Source of the DNA: Euonymus europaeus
Lineage: Eukaryota; Streptophyta; Magnoliopsida; Celastrales; Celastraceae
DNA: 64,000 nucleotides
Direction: 5' to 3'
NCBI GenBank assembly: GCA_963580455.1
Contig: OY756967.1
Coordinates: forward strand, 2,378,501-2,442,500
The translations under genes and the position numbers were made by a program. Numbering within the stretch: position 1 is the stretch's first letter; every line of letters begins with the position of its first letter. Below, one piece after another: positions 1 to 12,612 of the stretch. Below the pieces are notes generated by a model. That model ran no database searches, was not told where the DNA came from, and saw only the letters and a list, made by a program, of their open reading frames with translations.

Positions 1-121
1 ACAAGCATTGATCTCGTGAGTTGTTAGACCACATGGATGGAGCAACTTAGCAATTACAGGTTCGCATGCATCTTGTGCTTGAATGAGTGAATCTAGGCAT
101 GGAGTACTTATCGGTTCTTAC

Positions 122-2765
122 TAATTGAATTGCCAAGGCAAGCCGACGTTTGTAGCCACCGCTTAAGGAGTTAGGGTCTTTGTCCAAGGAGATCCCATTC
201 AATCCAACCTGATGTTGTCAAATTATAAGATATAGCTTCACATATTATAGAAGTAACATGTGATAAGAAACACACATGTACGCAAAGAAAATATTGTTCA
301 ACATAACAAGCAAATATACCCAATTAATAGCTCTTTGAAGTTTCAAAGCCAGGTGCTCCCTCATTTGAATCCCGCCCTTTTGCCTGGGCCATCCAAATGT
401 AACTTCATCAAGCACATTATCCGCAACAAAATACCTAGCTAGGGAAATAAGGATTATTAGTATCTCACCAATGCCAAATCATATCAACACTTCATGTGAT
501 TCCATAGTTTATAACTACTGAAAAAGTGAAACCAATAACAAAACATGCAGAGAATTTCATCAGGGATAAAACATACTAAAGTTTCAGGCATATTGGCAAG
601 TGATTGGCAGAAAGACAAACACCAAAACATCACGTTGACAAATTTATATACGCACTAAATACATGGGAAGGACTAGAAGAGAGAGAAATATTTAAGATGT
701 AGGCAACGAAACAGTCATCATCACCCAAGTTCAGTCCCAAACAATTTATGGTTGGCTACACTAATAGTCTAATATAAAAGAGAGAATCACTTGTAACACA
801 CTATGAGCATCCTCTCTCGCCACTCATTCCTATCTAGAGCTAAGCTCTCCACTAATCCCAAGAACTTATGAGCAACAAAACAGTGAGCTCAAAGAATAAG
901 CAAGAGTTTGTCTCCTCAACTACAAAAAGAATAAATAAGTTCCGCAAATAATTCACAAGAGCACTAGAGGTACACTTGCTTTGATATCAGAATATCAAGC
1001 CTCCCGAGTGTATAAAATTAAAGTCTGATTGCCATATGATACCTTTCAGGAAACTGGAAGACAATACCAACTCTTTCGGGGAATAATGGTTCAGGTGATT
1101 GATTCGGGTTGCCATCGTCGCTGTACTTCTGAAAGTAAATTGAACCTGATGTTGGCTTGTTTAGACCTGCAAGTAACTGTAGCAGAAACCAGATAAACTA
1201 CGTGGGGATGAATAGGATCATAGACAGTAAAATTCTCTATGAACTGGAACGTAGAGCAAATGTGAACCTGCAACAAAGTGGTTTTTCCACTTCCACTCTG
1301 TCCAAAAATCAGTCCAAAACTGCAAGAATTGGCATGAAAATTTAGAGCAAAAATGTAAAGCATTGCTTGGAGGAAACTCTTCAGGTCCATCCAGACAAAC
1401 ATGAAGAAGGATCAGCGGTGTAGCTAATGAATATAAGAAAGGCCATTATATGATCCAGTCGTCATGCAACAGTCGAGAGGGAATGGCTGACTTTACAAAT
1501 ATTTTATCATATATTCTACAGAATACTATTAAAGGCAACATAAATGTGACGGATAGTTCATCCAAAAAAAATACTGTCAAGTTTCAGCAGATTAGGTACC
1601 TCTTCGCCATGACCAATTGAATGGTCAACCAGAAAGAATTGATAATGATATCTTTTAGAAGAAGACAATAAACGGATAAAAATGTCTCGCGAAAACAAGT
1701 ACCTTACCTTTTCTCTGGTAGAGAAAAACTAACTGCATTTAGAAGGTTGATCTCAGTTCCAGGAGGTTGATAGCTAACATTTGTGACCTTAATACAATAG
1801 ACGAGACGCCTTCAGTAACTTCTATACTGACACTTACAAAGCATATGCTCAGAAGACAATAAAAAATAATAATATAACTTATGAAAGAATTCTTAATTGC
1901 TACAGAAAAGGAAGAAAAAAAAACACAAACAAGTAACAACATAGTGGTACCCAATACCGATATTGTAGTATGGAATACCAAATCAAAAAAAAAAAAAAAC
2001 TGGTTCTCTACCATATTAGATCGGAAGGCTTTTGCCAAAAAAAACTCCTTAATATTAGGTTGAGGAATTGAATGGAAGACAATGTGCACCACCCAAAAGG
2101 CAGTCCATATGTGTTGTTTCCCAGAGATACATTCTTCCATGAGTATAGATAACATAAATATATACATATATCGGTAAAGTGGAATAGTCCATATATAATT
2201 GAATCCATCACCAATGCAGAGAAAGTAGTCTATCTAAATGCATTACGTGAATCCTTGACAAAACAGTAACACCAGCATAAAAAAGTTTTGTCCCAATAAA
2301 CATTTGTCCGTGATGAAACTAGGATGGTTAATTTAGCAACTACCATTCCATCACAAACTCAGTGAATTCAACAGCCAACACAAGCTATTCTTCAATAACA
2401 CACTCCCTTAAAAACGTGATCCACTATACAGACGCATCCTTTCTCAATAATCAGAATAAACTCGCTCAATTATCAATCCAAAAGCAGCCTAATATGAAAA
2501 CAGAGAGAGACAAACAACAAGGAAAACTCACTTCAAAGCAAGAGTAATCGCAGAAGACTCTGGAAGCTTGGTTTTTCCTGAGACCTAACCTGTTTCAAGC
2601 TAGTGAGAAAAAATGATGATGAACTGACCACATAATCAATAAACTGAATACTTAAACCATCGATAAAAGGTGCACGTGCGAAAGATGAAATGCTTGCCTG
2701 GCGCGCGATTTGTCAGAGACTGGGGCAGCGAGCGAGGGCACGAATGCCGATAGGAAGCTCGCCAT
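122..2765 (-). CDS. ABCI11: ABC transporter I family member 11-like, chloroplastic (partial, 7 exons)
   Basis: A soluble ABC ATPase of the plastid ABCI11/NAP14 type, thought to serve chloroplast metal or lipid transport. I rebuilt exons on the minus strand at 2765-2698, 2589-2532, 1787-1708, 1319-1268, 1176-1043, 434-320 and 208-122; all join in frame. The first two exons encode a transit-peptide-like start (MASFLSAFVPSLAAP). Next come VTNVSYQPPGTEINLLNAVS, the Walker A motif GQSGSGKTT split from LLAGLNKPTSG by an intron, the Q-loop stretch VGIVFQFPER, and the ABC signature LSGGYKRRLALAIQL. Walker B and the H-loop are not seen, so the gene must continue beyond the left edge after a donor at 121. 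Intron 1 uses a GC donor (CAG|GCAAGC); no other join keeps the frame. An in-frame ATG also lies at 2867, but 2765 has the better context and a plastid-type N-terminus. Confidence 0.9.
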
Positions 2766-3096
2766 CTCTCTCTCGACGCTCGGAGCCAACGTCTTTTCTG
2801 AGTTTAGGAGATTTGGCACTTGCTCTGAGGTCTCGTGATTAGAGCGACTGCAATGGCCTGCGAGCACTCATTAATTTCCTAATTATCAGTTTACACAGAA
2901 ACTCTTATATATTTATTCAGATTGTAAAATAGGTTTTCGTTATGCCAATAAAATATACCGATTCTCAATACAATTAGATTAACAAAAATATATATTTTCA
3001 TATATTATCAACTCCTCGTTAATTTCTTATCATTGTATTTACCCTTACAGCATTGCAATTTATAGTTATAATTTTCGTGATTGGATTGGATATATT
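2766..3096. other. 5' flank of ABCI11
   Basis: Upstream region and probable 5' leader of the minus-strand ABCI11 gene. The part near 2766-2870 is GC-richer, as expected for a leader. No other feature is seen. Confidence 0.4.
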
Positions 3097-3656
3097 TAGG
3101 GGCCGAAAAAAATTCATCTGCGCATTATTCATAAAGTAACTGATCCATTTAAAATTTGAAAATTGATCATATAGGATTTGGAAAAGGTTTTAATTTTTAT
3201 TTTCAAATTCGTCATGATTTTGGGTAAGTTTTGAGTTTTGATGTCTGATTTAGGATACCTAAATTGATTAATAAATGGTTAGCGTACTCTAATCAAAACC
3301 GTCTTGAGCCCGACCCCATCCTTCGAAAATATTCTAACTAAGTTTCAAAAAATATTATCGAGTATGTTGGCAAAATAATTTGAATCCCTAACTTGCATAA
3401 AAGAGCTGGAACACTTAACCATTATTCTAATTATTTATTTATTTTTATAGAAATTTTTTAAAAAGAATATATATATGAAAATTTTAAAAAAATAAAAGTT
3501 AAATAGTAAATGTGTACTCAGCGATAAAAGGTTATGAAACAATTTGGGTTTTAAAATTTTAAATGGTTTTTGAACAGTTTCGGTATATGATACTTTAATT
3601 GGAAATTATTTTGGTATTCCCTAATTAAAAGGGTGTCTAATCCATTGTCATCCCTA
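3097..3656. mobile_element. Non-autonomous hAT-type element (TSD GATATATT)
   Basis: Perfect 8-bp TSDs GATATATT lie at 3089-3096 and 3657-3664. The ends are TAGGGGCCGAAAA on the left and, read inward, TAGGGATGACAATGG on the right. The interior matches the element at 37973-38487, for example in the stretch GATTAATAAATGGTTAG and near the right end. No transposase is encoded. An 8-bp TSD and TAGGG ends fit the hAT superfamily. Confidence 0.8.
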
Positions 3657-3716
3657 GATATATTATTATTTTTCGATCAAATGGTCTAAATTTCCTAAAC
3701 TTGCTCCCCGGGTGAT

Positions 3717-3828
3717 GAGATTGGCACGATTTTGAAACTACAGTGTGCAAAGTGTAACTTTTTAAAATGCGATGTGTAAAATGAAACATGACCTATCTTT
3801 AGGTGATCAAAAGTGACATTAACCCGTA
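3717..3828. repeat. Dispersed repeat, copy 1
   Basis: About 110 bp that matches 8332-8436 in the same orientation, sharing TGTGTAAAATG and CTATCTTTAGGTGA with the same spacing. Neither copy has clear ends, so the element class is unknown. Confidence 0.6.
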
Positions 3829-5508
3829 AAATATGTGTCATGTGCGACTCATATAATGGGCCAACAATTATTTCATCCAAAGTTCATGAATTCTTATTTG
3901 TCTCATCAAACTTGTTGTCCAAAAAATCGATCATTGCATGTGTTTTTCAATTCATGGCCCATTAGTTGGGCCAACAAACATATTTCATATCCAATTAAAC
4001 ATTATTTGTTGTGGATGCCTAAGAAGGTAAGATTAGTATTGGTGATAATCTAATCTAGTTTTTTTTCTTTTTCAATATAACACTTATATTGTTATTTATT
4101 TGTTGGATAATACTTGAAACACACAAAAATATGTCGTTCATTTCGTCTCATTCAATGTAGATTCATGGATGTAAAGTGGGTATTGCATGTGTGTTTGTAA
4201 TCAATTGTCATTTCACATAAACACGTTACAACAATATTTTATCTTTCTGGCAATTAAATAAGACTATCTAATAATACAATTTTCACAATTTAATTATTTG
4301 TCCTGAAAATTCTATTTGTCATAATGTAAAGATGCTACTCCCAAGTAGCATCACCAAAAGTGTTGAAAAAAAATATGATGTTACTCTCAATGTCTTCAAG
4401 AAAAATACCTATAAAAATGACGTCATTTGGAGTAGCATTTAACTTTTTTTTTTTATAATTGAGCGGCTTCAATATATAATATAACAGGGAGGAAATACAG
4501 AAGGGCATCAATGAGTATTGGCTTAGGAATCAAACCGAACAAAAAAACACAGAATTCACAACTCATAGTTTATTTGACAACTTATACGCTATCCAGCTTA
4601 TCCGCTAACTTATACGCTATCAGACAAACTTTAATCCAAACGGGAATAGTTATATTACAATAAATAACAATATAACTTTTATAATATATATATATAACTG
4701 CAAAAAAAAAAATCATCTAATCTGGCGGATAATTTTCTGAAAAAGGGGGCACTGAAGATTATTCTTGCAGTCCGTGACATGCATACCAAAAACAAAGTTT
4801 GAAGAAATCTAAAGAAAGAAATTGACTGGAACATTCAAGCCAAACAAATGCAGATCTGCCTGTTGAGGCCGATTTGACCAAAAAGAAATACTGGGCTGCG
4901 CGGACCAAATTAGTAACCGGTCAGGCCCTACGACTACTAGTCTAGTACTAGAAGTCTAATTTTCAAATTTCAAAGCCAGGGAAGTCCAAATCCATTCCCA
5001 TCTCGCTTTCAAAGTTCAAACTGATCCATGCAGGCCCACGCCATATCATCCTTCAAACTATATTGATATAATAATATGCTTTTGTCTCCCAGAGGCCAAA
5101 TCCTAATCGATCTCCATTAATGTTTTGACCAGCTGAACAAAATACTGCTGAACGTTTTTAAGCCAGCGGTGCTACTTCGTTTTTGGACTTATAAACATTA
5201 ATTAATCGATCAAAAGTGACTTGTCACATGTATTATCATCGCTAGCCGGTTAGGCATCTTTTGCAGATGGGTGTGAAATTGCATGCACAGGTATCAGGAC
5301 ACCTGGGCCGTAATTTATCAAATTTTTGCATGATTTTTACACACCATTTTACATTAGTTTATGCTCATTTGATTCCATTGAGCATCTATATTACTTAATG
5401 TTGTGATTAATTTTATTTTCAGGTAAAAGACAAAAAGAGTGAATAGTTTTTTTTTATTTTTTAAAAAAAGAAGAAGATAATATTTGGCGATTCATCAATA
5501 CCTTTGAT
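3829..5508. other. Intergenic, no gene seen
   Basis: AT-rich DNA with a local repeat of AACTTATACGCTATC near 4580-4622. I see no coding region or RNA gene. Confidence 0.5.
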
Positions 5509-5655
5509 GATCGATCGACGCATTGAAGAATAAGAATGGATTCTAAAGGTAGAAAATTTGGTGATCGACCGACCACGGTCAGATGCCTTGAAGAATAAGA
5601 ATGGATTCGAAAGGTAGAGAATTTGGTGATCGATCGACCACGGTCAGATGATCAT
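5509..5655. repeat. Tandem repeat, about 54-65 bp unit
   Basis: Units start at 5509, 5563 and 5628 with GATCGAYCGAC. The first two contain GAAGAATAAGAATGGATTC and end AATTTGGT; the third is partial and ends near 5655. Confidence 0.75.
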
Positions 5656-8331
5656 GATTTTAATTAACTCAATATCGGCGGTGCAAATTAATCTCACCCA
5701 AATTGAGTGGTCGAAGCCAAAACAGTATATCTTTGTACATAAAACGTATAAAAGGCCCTTATACCTCATTTATTTGATCATCTAATGACCTATCCACCAC
5801 TCTCTCACCTTGAAAGAGCTTGAAGAGCATTGAAGAGGAGACACAAATATAATTTACTGGGTTTTTTGGATTTAATCATTCTTCTTTGTAATTATGAGTT
5901 CTTTTATATATTGTTAATAACCCTATTCTTCATACTACGAGAAACTATTAATCCTCTAACTAGGGTCCTAATGTAATCAAATATTGAAGGTTCAATGAAC
6001 TTAGCTTTATTAATCTTTTAATTTATGTATATTGATTGAATGTTTAATCACTATTCATTTGTTTTGATGCCAAGATTGAGACTAGAAGGAGAAATATAGA
6101 ATTGTTTCTTATCTTAGATATCATAGAGTGTATGCATGAGTACTCATAGAAATATATATAGGGTCATAAGGTATGCCATCGTTGGTTTCTCTAATCTCAA
6201 TTAATGGATTATATCATTTCAATTTGAATGTTAGGAATAACAAGATTAGTGATAGAAACACTTTCGGTGTATATCCAAGAATCACGCATTGGATAGAAGA
6301 GGGAGACAGATTGCCATATCTGTAGATAGTAATTAATTACAGTTAAGCAAACCAAATGAATTGAATCAGCCAGGTGAAGAAGAAATTAGGTGCCCTCGCG
6401 TTCTAATCTGTTGACTTAAATCATTTGTGTTAAAATTGCTTGATTTACATCTGAAGCTATTGTTTTATATTGCTTTATGCTAGTTCTTAGTCAAAACATC
6501 AAACTATTTGATTTTCCAAATAGCGTTAGGATTAATCACAATGGATAATCATCGAAACTTAATTCGGTAACCTAGAGACAATAATTATCTTCTCTTTATT
6601 ACTTGTGTAATTTGTGCACTTGCAATTAATATCATCAGATCCTTTTGGGTTGATATTCCGAAAGCATTAATTCCCAATTATTTCTCGAGTGAGTTGCAAT
6701 ATGGTGACTTTACAATGGCTTAAACCCTAAACCCTCCTCACCTTTAGTGTGAGTTGTTCTATGTTGCTCTCTCTTTTTTGAGAATAAAAAATAGGAAAAA
6801 AGAAGACGACATACTGTCATATGTCTTGAAAACTGATAGTTTGCATGTGCATTTGAATACCAGTTGAGGAGGGGTGTTATTTATACTCTTTCCTCCTACT
6901 ATTTTTAGTAAGGGCTTTTAGATCCTTTGGTGTTGAAAAGACAATCTGACACTGAAAGGAAAGGTCTGTGCCGAAGTGACAGCTCAACTAGGAAAGGTGG
7001 TTTTGGACAAAAGGTGATACTAGAGCATTAAATGAATGATACAACCTAGGTAACGAAAAGATACCTGCAGCCTGACAAATATGTCGGACGATCTACCTTG
7101 GGAAGGTAAACTTCCGTGTAGGGCACAGTAAAGAGGTATGCTCAAGGGTCGACAAGCTCATGAGTAGGCGAGCCCTGTGACAGCTTTAGCTTTGAGCTCC
7201 GGTCTCTGGTAGAACTGGGCATCGGCGAGCTCTTAAGCACACGGTCTCAGTGAATAGCTGAACAATATGAATGGGCGATTTGTAAATGATGGAAACTCCC
7301 GTCCCTCTTCGTGGGCCTTTCGAAGTAGTCTAGTGGGCCCGAAGTATGGATTTAACTTTTAGAGCCAAGTCAAAGCTAATTGAATCATTTGCCCAGTCAG
7401 ATGCGGACTTGTATGAATTGACAATGGAGGTGGGCCCAGTTCAATTTTGGTCACTACATCAGTGATATGTACATATAATCACTGATCTGTAAGCATTGAT
7501 TAGCAGTCGCCCGCTATGTTTATGTTGTGACAAAATATTCATTATTATTAAAATTATTCTCATTATCGCTTTGATGTATCAAATCAGAAGATACACTTTT
7601 CATATTTGACAGATCAACTTTAAAAAGACAAGTAAAAAAGAGTGGGGCAAATACATGCACCACGTGCAAACACATCAAATATGGTCCATGCTAGTTCCTT
7701 CATGGAAACTACACTGGCAACTTAGGCATTGAATCATTCATGAACGCAGACATACATACATACAGGGACAAATCCAGAAAATTGTTTGAAAGGAAGGAGT
7801 CTGGTTAGCGAAGAATTTATAGGAAAGAGAGTAAACTTTTGTTAGGACCTCTAAACTTAGGGATTATGATTTCTAGATTAAATATATATGAAATGAAGTT
7901 AATTTTAACTTTTAAGAGACTTTCAACAGAGTGTTCGACTTTAAAATTAAATATATTTATTTATATAAAGCTGTTTTTTATAATAATAAAAATTTGGGTG
8001 CTTGAGCCCCTTCCTTGTGCATAAAACTTCAGTACAAACGTCAAGTTGAGTTTATATTATTTTCTTAATTCGATCAGACTAAATAATTGAGATTAAAATT
8101 AATTTAGAGTTTATGAATTGAAATTTAGGGTTTAGAGTTTTGAAATTTTCAATCAATTTTAATATAAAATATTTTAGGACTTAGGGGATTCAAAGTAGAC
8201 ATGAATATATAAATTCCAATAAATATGTCTTTACTGGACAATGACTAACATATATCAACTAAAAATATGTCCAATTTGCCACATAGACAGTTTTGCTGTC
8301 CGCCAGTGTGAAAATTTGCTCGGGTGTGTAG
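5656..8331. other. Intergenic, possibly retroelement-derived
   Basis: No gene is visible. The stretch at about 5760-6740 has the non-coding, mixed-composition look of plant retroelement leader or spacer sequence. I found no long terminal repeats or pol motifs, so this is only an impression. Confidence 0.25.
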
Positions 8332-8436
8332 ACTGATGCAAAATTAAAACTATGGTGTGTAAAATGTAAGTTTTGAAAATAGGGTATTCAAAATAGAACA
8401 TGGTCTATCTTTAGGTGACTAAAATGATATTAACCC
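8332..8436. repeat. Dispersed repeat, copy 2
   Basis: Second copy of the 3717-3828 repeat, in the same orientation, 4.6 kb away. Confidence 0.6.
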
Positions 8437-9241
8437 TTTTAACACTCTTAAAAACCACAGAATTTTAAGTAACATAGACAAATATATTAATATATCCGCG
8501 AATAAAATAACAATAATAACACACAATCCATTATCGTTATCAAAACAAAAGAAAAGTCCATACCTTTCCAACTATTTCTAAAATTCTGAAATATTTAAAC
8601 CAATATTTTCCATTTCAAACTTACATACAGATTTAACTCCAATTAAATAAGGGAAAAGGGCATATTCATATTGATAATGATGTAGCCGCCTTCATTTTTC
8701 CACCGATTTACTTTTCTCTCTCATCAATTAATCCGTGAATGAAGCTCGGAACATTTCTACACTTCCACAATCTCTTCTTGCCCTCTGGGGCACTTTTGTA
8801 TATATACATATATTTATACATAGAAATTCTACTATATCCTAAAATGAGGTCATACTTTTTTGTTTCACTTTTAGGATCAAAGATATTTTTAAAAATTTTG
8901 AACGGTTTTATGAATGAACAAAAATAAAATGCAACGTAAAAAATATATGACATGTTTTTTTTATTTTATATTCAACAAACCAGAATATTATACATTTTTC
9001 TTGTTGAATTTTATTTTTGTTTCCAACAAAAATATATTTCGTTGTATTTGTAAAGTTGATAAAAAAACTATATTTTTCTCAGATTTAAAAAAAGAATATA
9101 TTTTAGACACTAAAAATCAGGACATCATTTTAAGACTCATTTTAGGATCTCATAGGAGAATTCATCTATTTATACATGCAAAAAAAAAAAAACTTACACA
9201 TATGAGCTCTTAATTTTCCAGTAATTAATAATAGTGAATAT
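8437..9241. other. Intergenic, AT-rich
   Basis: Very AT-rich. The open frames here are rich in Phe, Lys and Ile from base composition and resemble no protein I know. No feature seen. Confidence 0.4.
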
Positions 9242-9340
9242 ATATGAATTCCAAATAACTCAATTGGCGAACTGCATCGTATGTAATCTTAAATCATGAG
9301 TTCGAATCCCGCCCCTTCTCATTGTTCAAGAAAAAAATAG
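9242..9340 (+). repeat. SINE-like dispersed repeat, copy 1
   Basis: Contains GAGTTCGAATCCCGCC, close to a tRNA box B, and ends in an A-rich tail. The segment from GAATTCCAAATAA through CATCGTATGTAATCT is repeated at 18797-18865. A clear box A was not found, so the SINE label is tentative. Confidence 0.4.
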
Positions 9341-9369
9341 TGAATATCATGTCTATATGTGATGGTCGG

Positions 9370-9938
9370 TATGGGTGTCCGTTCGATTTTCGCTTCAGTT
9401 TTTAACCGAAACTGAAATGTCCTATAAAATCTATAACCGAAAAATATATATCGGATAACCAAACCGAAAAAACCAAATTTTTTTGATTCGGTTCAGATCG
9501 AATTTCGGTTTTGACGATTAAAAAACATTTCATCAATCTAGTGTGATTAAAAAAAATTCAAGGATAATTAGAGAACTAAAATTATTAGAAATTTAAAAGT
9601 TAAAATAATATAAATACATAAATAAAGTTATTTTCAATGAAGTGAGTGAAATAGTGAGGGAGGAGAAAAATAAGGGAGGAGATGCTATTTTAAGCTCTAA
9701 TGGATAAATTAAAAATTGTATTTGGTCCTAGTTATTTGATTTTTTAGCCTTAATTATTTAAATAAGTAAATATATAAGGCATAATGAAATTTTATGTGGT
9801 TGTTTTGGTTAACCGAATCCGAAAAAATATTCGAAAAATCTATAAATTTATGACCGAATACGAAACCGTTAATCAAAAAATCGAATAACCACAGTTCGGA
9901 TCGGTTCCTCGGTTGCGAATTAAATTTGGACACCCCTA
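9370..9938. mobile_element. Non-autonomous hAT-type element (TSD ATGGTCGG)
   Basis: Perfect 8-bp TSDs ATGGTCGG lie at 9362-9369 and 9939-9946. The ends are TATGGGTGTCCG and, read inward from the right, TAGGGGTGTCCAA. Subterminal AACCGAAA/TTCGGTT motifs occur in both halves in opposite orientation. No coding capacity. Confidence 0.88.
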
Positions 9939-10084
9939 ATGGTCGGCCACCAAAGCCGCCTCTTGTTTTACATCTCTTAATATATATTAAAAAAACTAGA
10001 GAGAGATATAATACCTTTCCAGTCCTTCCTTCTCTTCTTTATATATATACATAATCAAGCACTAGTAGCAGTCCTTTAATTCCC

Positions 10085-11432
10085 ATGGAAAACCACCAAC
10101 CTTTCTTCCCCATATCGTCGTCAAACATGGCGAGTTCTCTAGTTTTCAACAATCTTCTTGGCGACGCTGCTTCCAATGGCTTCTTGGGGTTGAAGATGGA
10201 AAATAATAACCATTTCCTTGATCCAACACAAGCAGTAGTTAATAATTCTTCCAACCATCAGAGTGGCAGCAGCTCTCAAGGTGAGGTGATCAAGCCAACA
10301 GACAAAAAGAAGGGAGAGACGAAGAAGATTAGAAAACCTAGATATGCATTTCAAACCAGGAGTCAGGTTGATATCCTCGACGACGGCTATCGATGGAGGA
10401 AATATGGACAGAAGGCTGTCAAGAACAACAAATTCCCAAGGTAATTTCTTATACAAGCTCTATATATTTATATATCTTGATTAGCTATATATAAATTATC
10501 TTATGATTAGATCGAGATTACTGTGTAACTTTTTTTCCCTAAAAAGCAAGCTAGAGTTTGGTGGATTTAATTAATTTCCAGTTAGGGCTATGATTTTGCT
10601 AATTAGTATGTTGACCTAATTAAGGAGTTATGACAATTATATGCATGGACGATGGATATAATCTCCCTCTTTCTTCATGACTTCCAAAACTCCACTAATT
10701 AAAAATTACAAGTTCGCATAACTAGTTAGAACCTTAATTAATGATGTACAAGAGACTAATGAATCCTTGAGAATTTCAAACAAAATGAAACAAAGAACAA
10801 TATTGAATTCACACAGACCTCTAGCTAGGCTTTTTGAGGATAATTACTTGGAATTCACCCTAGAAACATTATTTTATGAACTCAAGAAATAAGTGCAACT
10901 AAACCACATTAGTTGCAACTATATAGCGTTTATTAATTAGTTCAAACATTGAAATGAAATACTTCGGTTGGGGCGAGACCAAAGGACTCATCTACCGGCT
11001 CATGTCCTCGAAATGTCGGTATAATATAAGTCGGATGTTATGCAATCTAATAGCAAGAACAGACTGGAGGCTTTCAAATAAATCATACGAATTTCATGAA
11101 CAACTATGAAATACTTTTTGTAGTATACAAGCTGACTACTTGTGGTTGCTTGAATGGTTCTATTGTTCTATATAATGCTTACAATAAGATCTTGACACAA
11201 TATTTCACATGATTTAGGCAATTAACATTGTTGTGTATTCATCGATTGCAGAAGCTACTATCGATGTACTCATCAAGGATGCAATGTAAAGAAGCAAGTC
11301 CAACGGCTAAGCAAAGATGAAGGGATTGTAGTGACTACCTATGAAGGGGTCCACACCCATTCCATTGACAAGCCTACTGACACTTTTGAACATATCCTCA
11401 CTCAGATGCAAATTTACCCGACTCACTACTGA
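10085..11432 (+). CDS. WRKY transcription factor, group IIc (WRKY75/43/24-like)
   Basis: Sequence-specific nuclear transcription factor that binds W-box DNA. Exon 1 is 10085-10440 and exon 2 is 11252-11432, giving 178 residues. The 811-bp intron falls after the codon run for FPR, the conserved intron position inside group II WRKY domains. The domain reads [16 protein letters not shown], then the zinc ligands C-x4-C (CTHQGC), 23 residues, and HTH. The C-terminal tail [10 protein letters not shown] is typical of the short IIc members WRKY75, 43, 24 and 56, which act in phosphate-starvation, root-hair, senescence and defence responses. The N-terminus is Ser/Asn-rich with a basic run [13 protein letters not shown] just before the domain. 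The start is the first ATG (CCCATGG context). Which paralogue it is cannot be settled here. Confidence 0.95.
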
Positions 11433-12612
11433 AGCAGCTAGAGAGGTCACAAGTTGGGGTTTACAGACGAACATACTACTCAGTGATAGAGTTGCAAGGG
11501 TGCAAATCCTCTCCACATATTATATGAGGATAAAATTTGCGTACATCTTTTTTGTCCGGCTCTGCTCACTGTGGAAGAATTGTGCACAGGTATTTATTTA
11601 CTTTCTTTACTACGAACCAGCTGCATATAGTATATTTGCTAAAACATTATATAATATATGTTTTGTAAAACATACAAAGATTTCAAATTTAGCATCTGCC
11701 TAATGAATAAAGTAATGGCCATGGCCATGGCTTTGGCAAACAATACTGAATTATTGGGTTTGCTATTTGATGCCAATTCTTTCTGGATTGAATTTGAAAA
11801 TTAGGTTTTGGTTATTTGATAAGTCCTAAAAGAAGACCATATTTCAACTCCTTAAGAATTATCACATTTGATGTCCCACCACAGTTAGGCTAAATTGAAT
11901 ACTTGGCTGATTCGAATTTGAACGCTAACGCTTGAAGTTGTCCCCTACTCTCCTCTTTGCACTAATTTCAAGAAGCAATAATGTTAAGTGGAAACTTCAG
12001 TCAATCCAGCCAAAAATAGAATGTTGATGATGGATTCTTGCCAAACCTGCACTAAGCTTGATTTATATCTCAGAACGTCAAACATCGAGCTTGGGCTCTT
12101 TCTGTGCGAGCTCGTGAAAACCGACAAGTCAAGACCTCTTGGGCTCAATAGTCCATGGATGATGGAGCCTTTACTGTTGAATGTCGGAAGCCCATTCAAC
12201 AAGTCCAGAGCCCAAAGAAATCATTATAAAGCCCATGTCCGTCCTCCCAGCCTGATAGTCTACAGACTACAATAATGAAGTGGGCTAAGCACTCAGCAAA
12301 CAAATTATCCCACGGTCCTACTATAATGGGCCACGATGTCATACATCGAGCCTGCGCTCACTCGCAAGACTATTTGCACAAAAGCCCATGTAACCTACTT
12401 TCGGGAGCCCACTTTATTTCCTCTGTAGAAAGTAGAAACTAGAAACTGGAAACAGAAGAACTATAAGAGGAGACCAAAACTGGGCCAAGTAAGACTCAGT
12501 TAAGATATTATAGAAATGTGCAAACATAAGGACTAGTTTTGGCTAATGTACTCATCAAGAGAGAGGAAGAAGAAATTCTCATAACTCGATCCAGATGCCC
12601 AAGATACCAACA
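11433..12612. other. Intergenic between WRKY and the 74-residue gene
   Basis: The first few hundred bases are the probable WRKY 3' UTR. The stretch from about 12050 to 12430 is GC-richer with many GGGCT/AGCCC words, possibly old repeat DNA. No convincing gene. Confidence 0.35.

Noticed and set aside
1..110. A minus-strand frame weakly resembling the ABCI11 stretch that follows the signature motif (VIAKLLHPCGLTTHEI)
   Set aside because: The match is short, needs a frame change, lacks the Walker B residues, and the exon already ends at a good GT donor at 121. Treated as intron sequence.
6715..6740. Telomere-like AAACCCTAAACCCT stretch
   Set aside because: Only two units in a non-coding region; common by chance or as a telo-box word, with no array.
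8914..9213. 99-codon plus-strand frame rich in Phe, Lys and Ile
   Set aside because: Explained by AT-rich composition; no family similarity or gene-like context.
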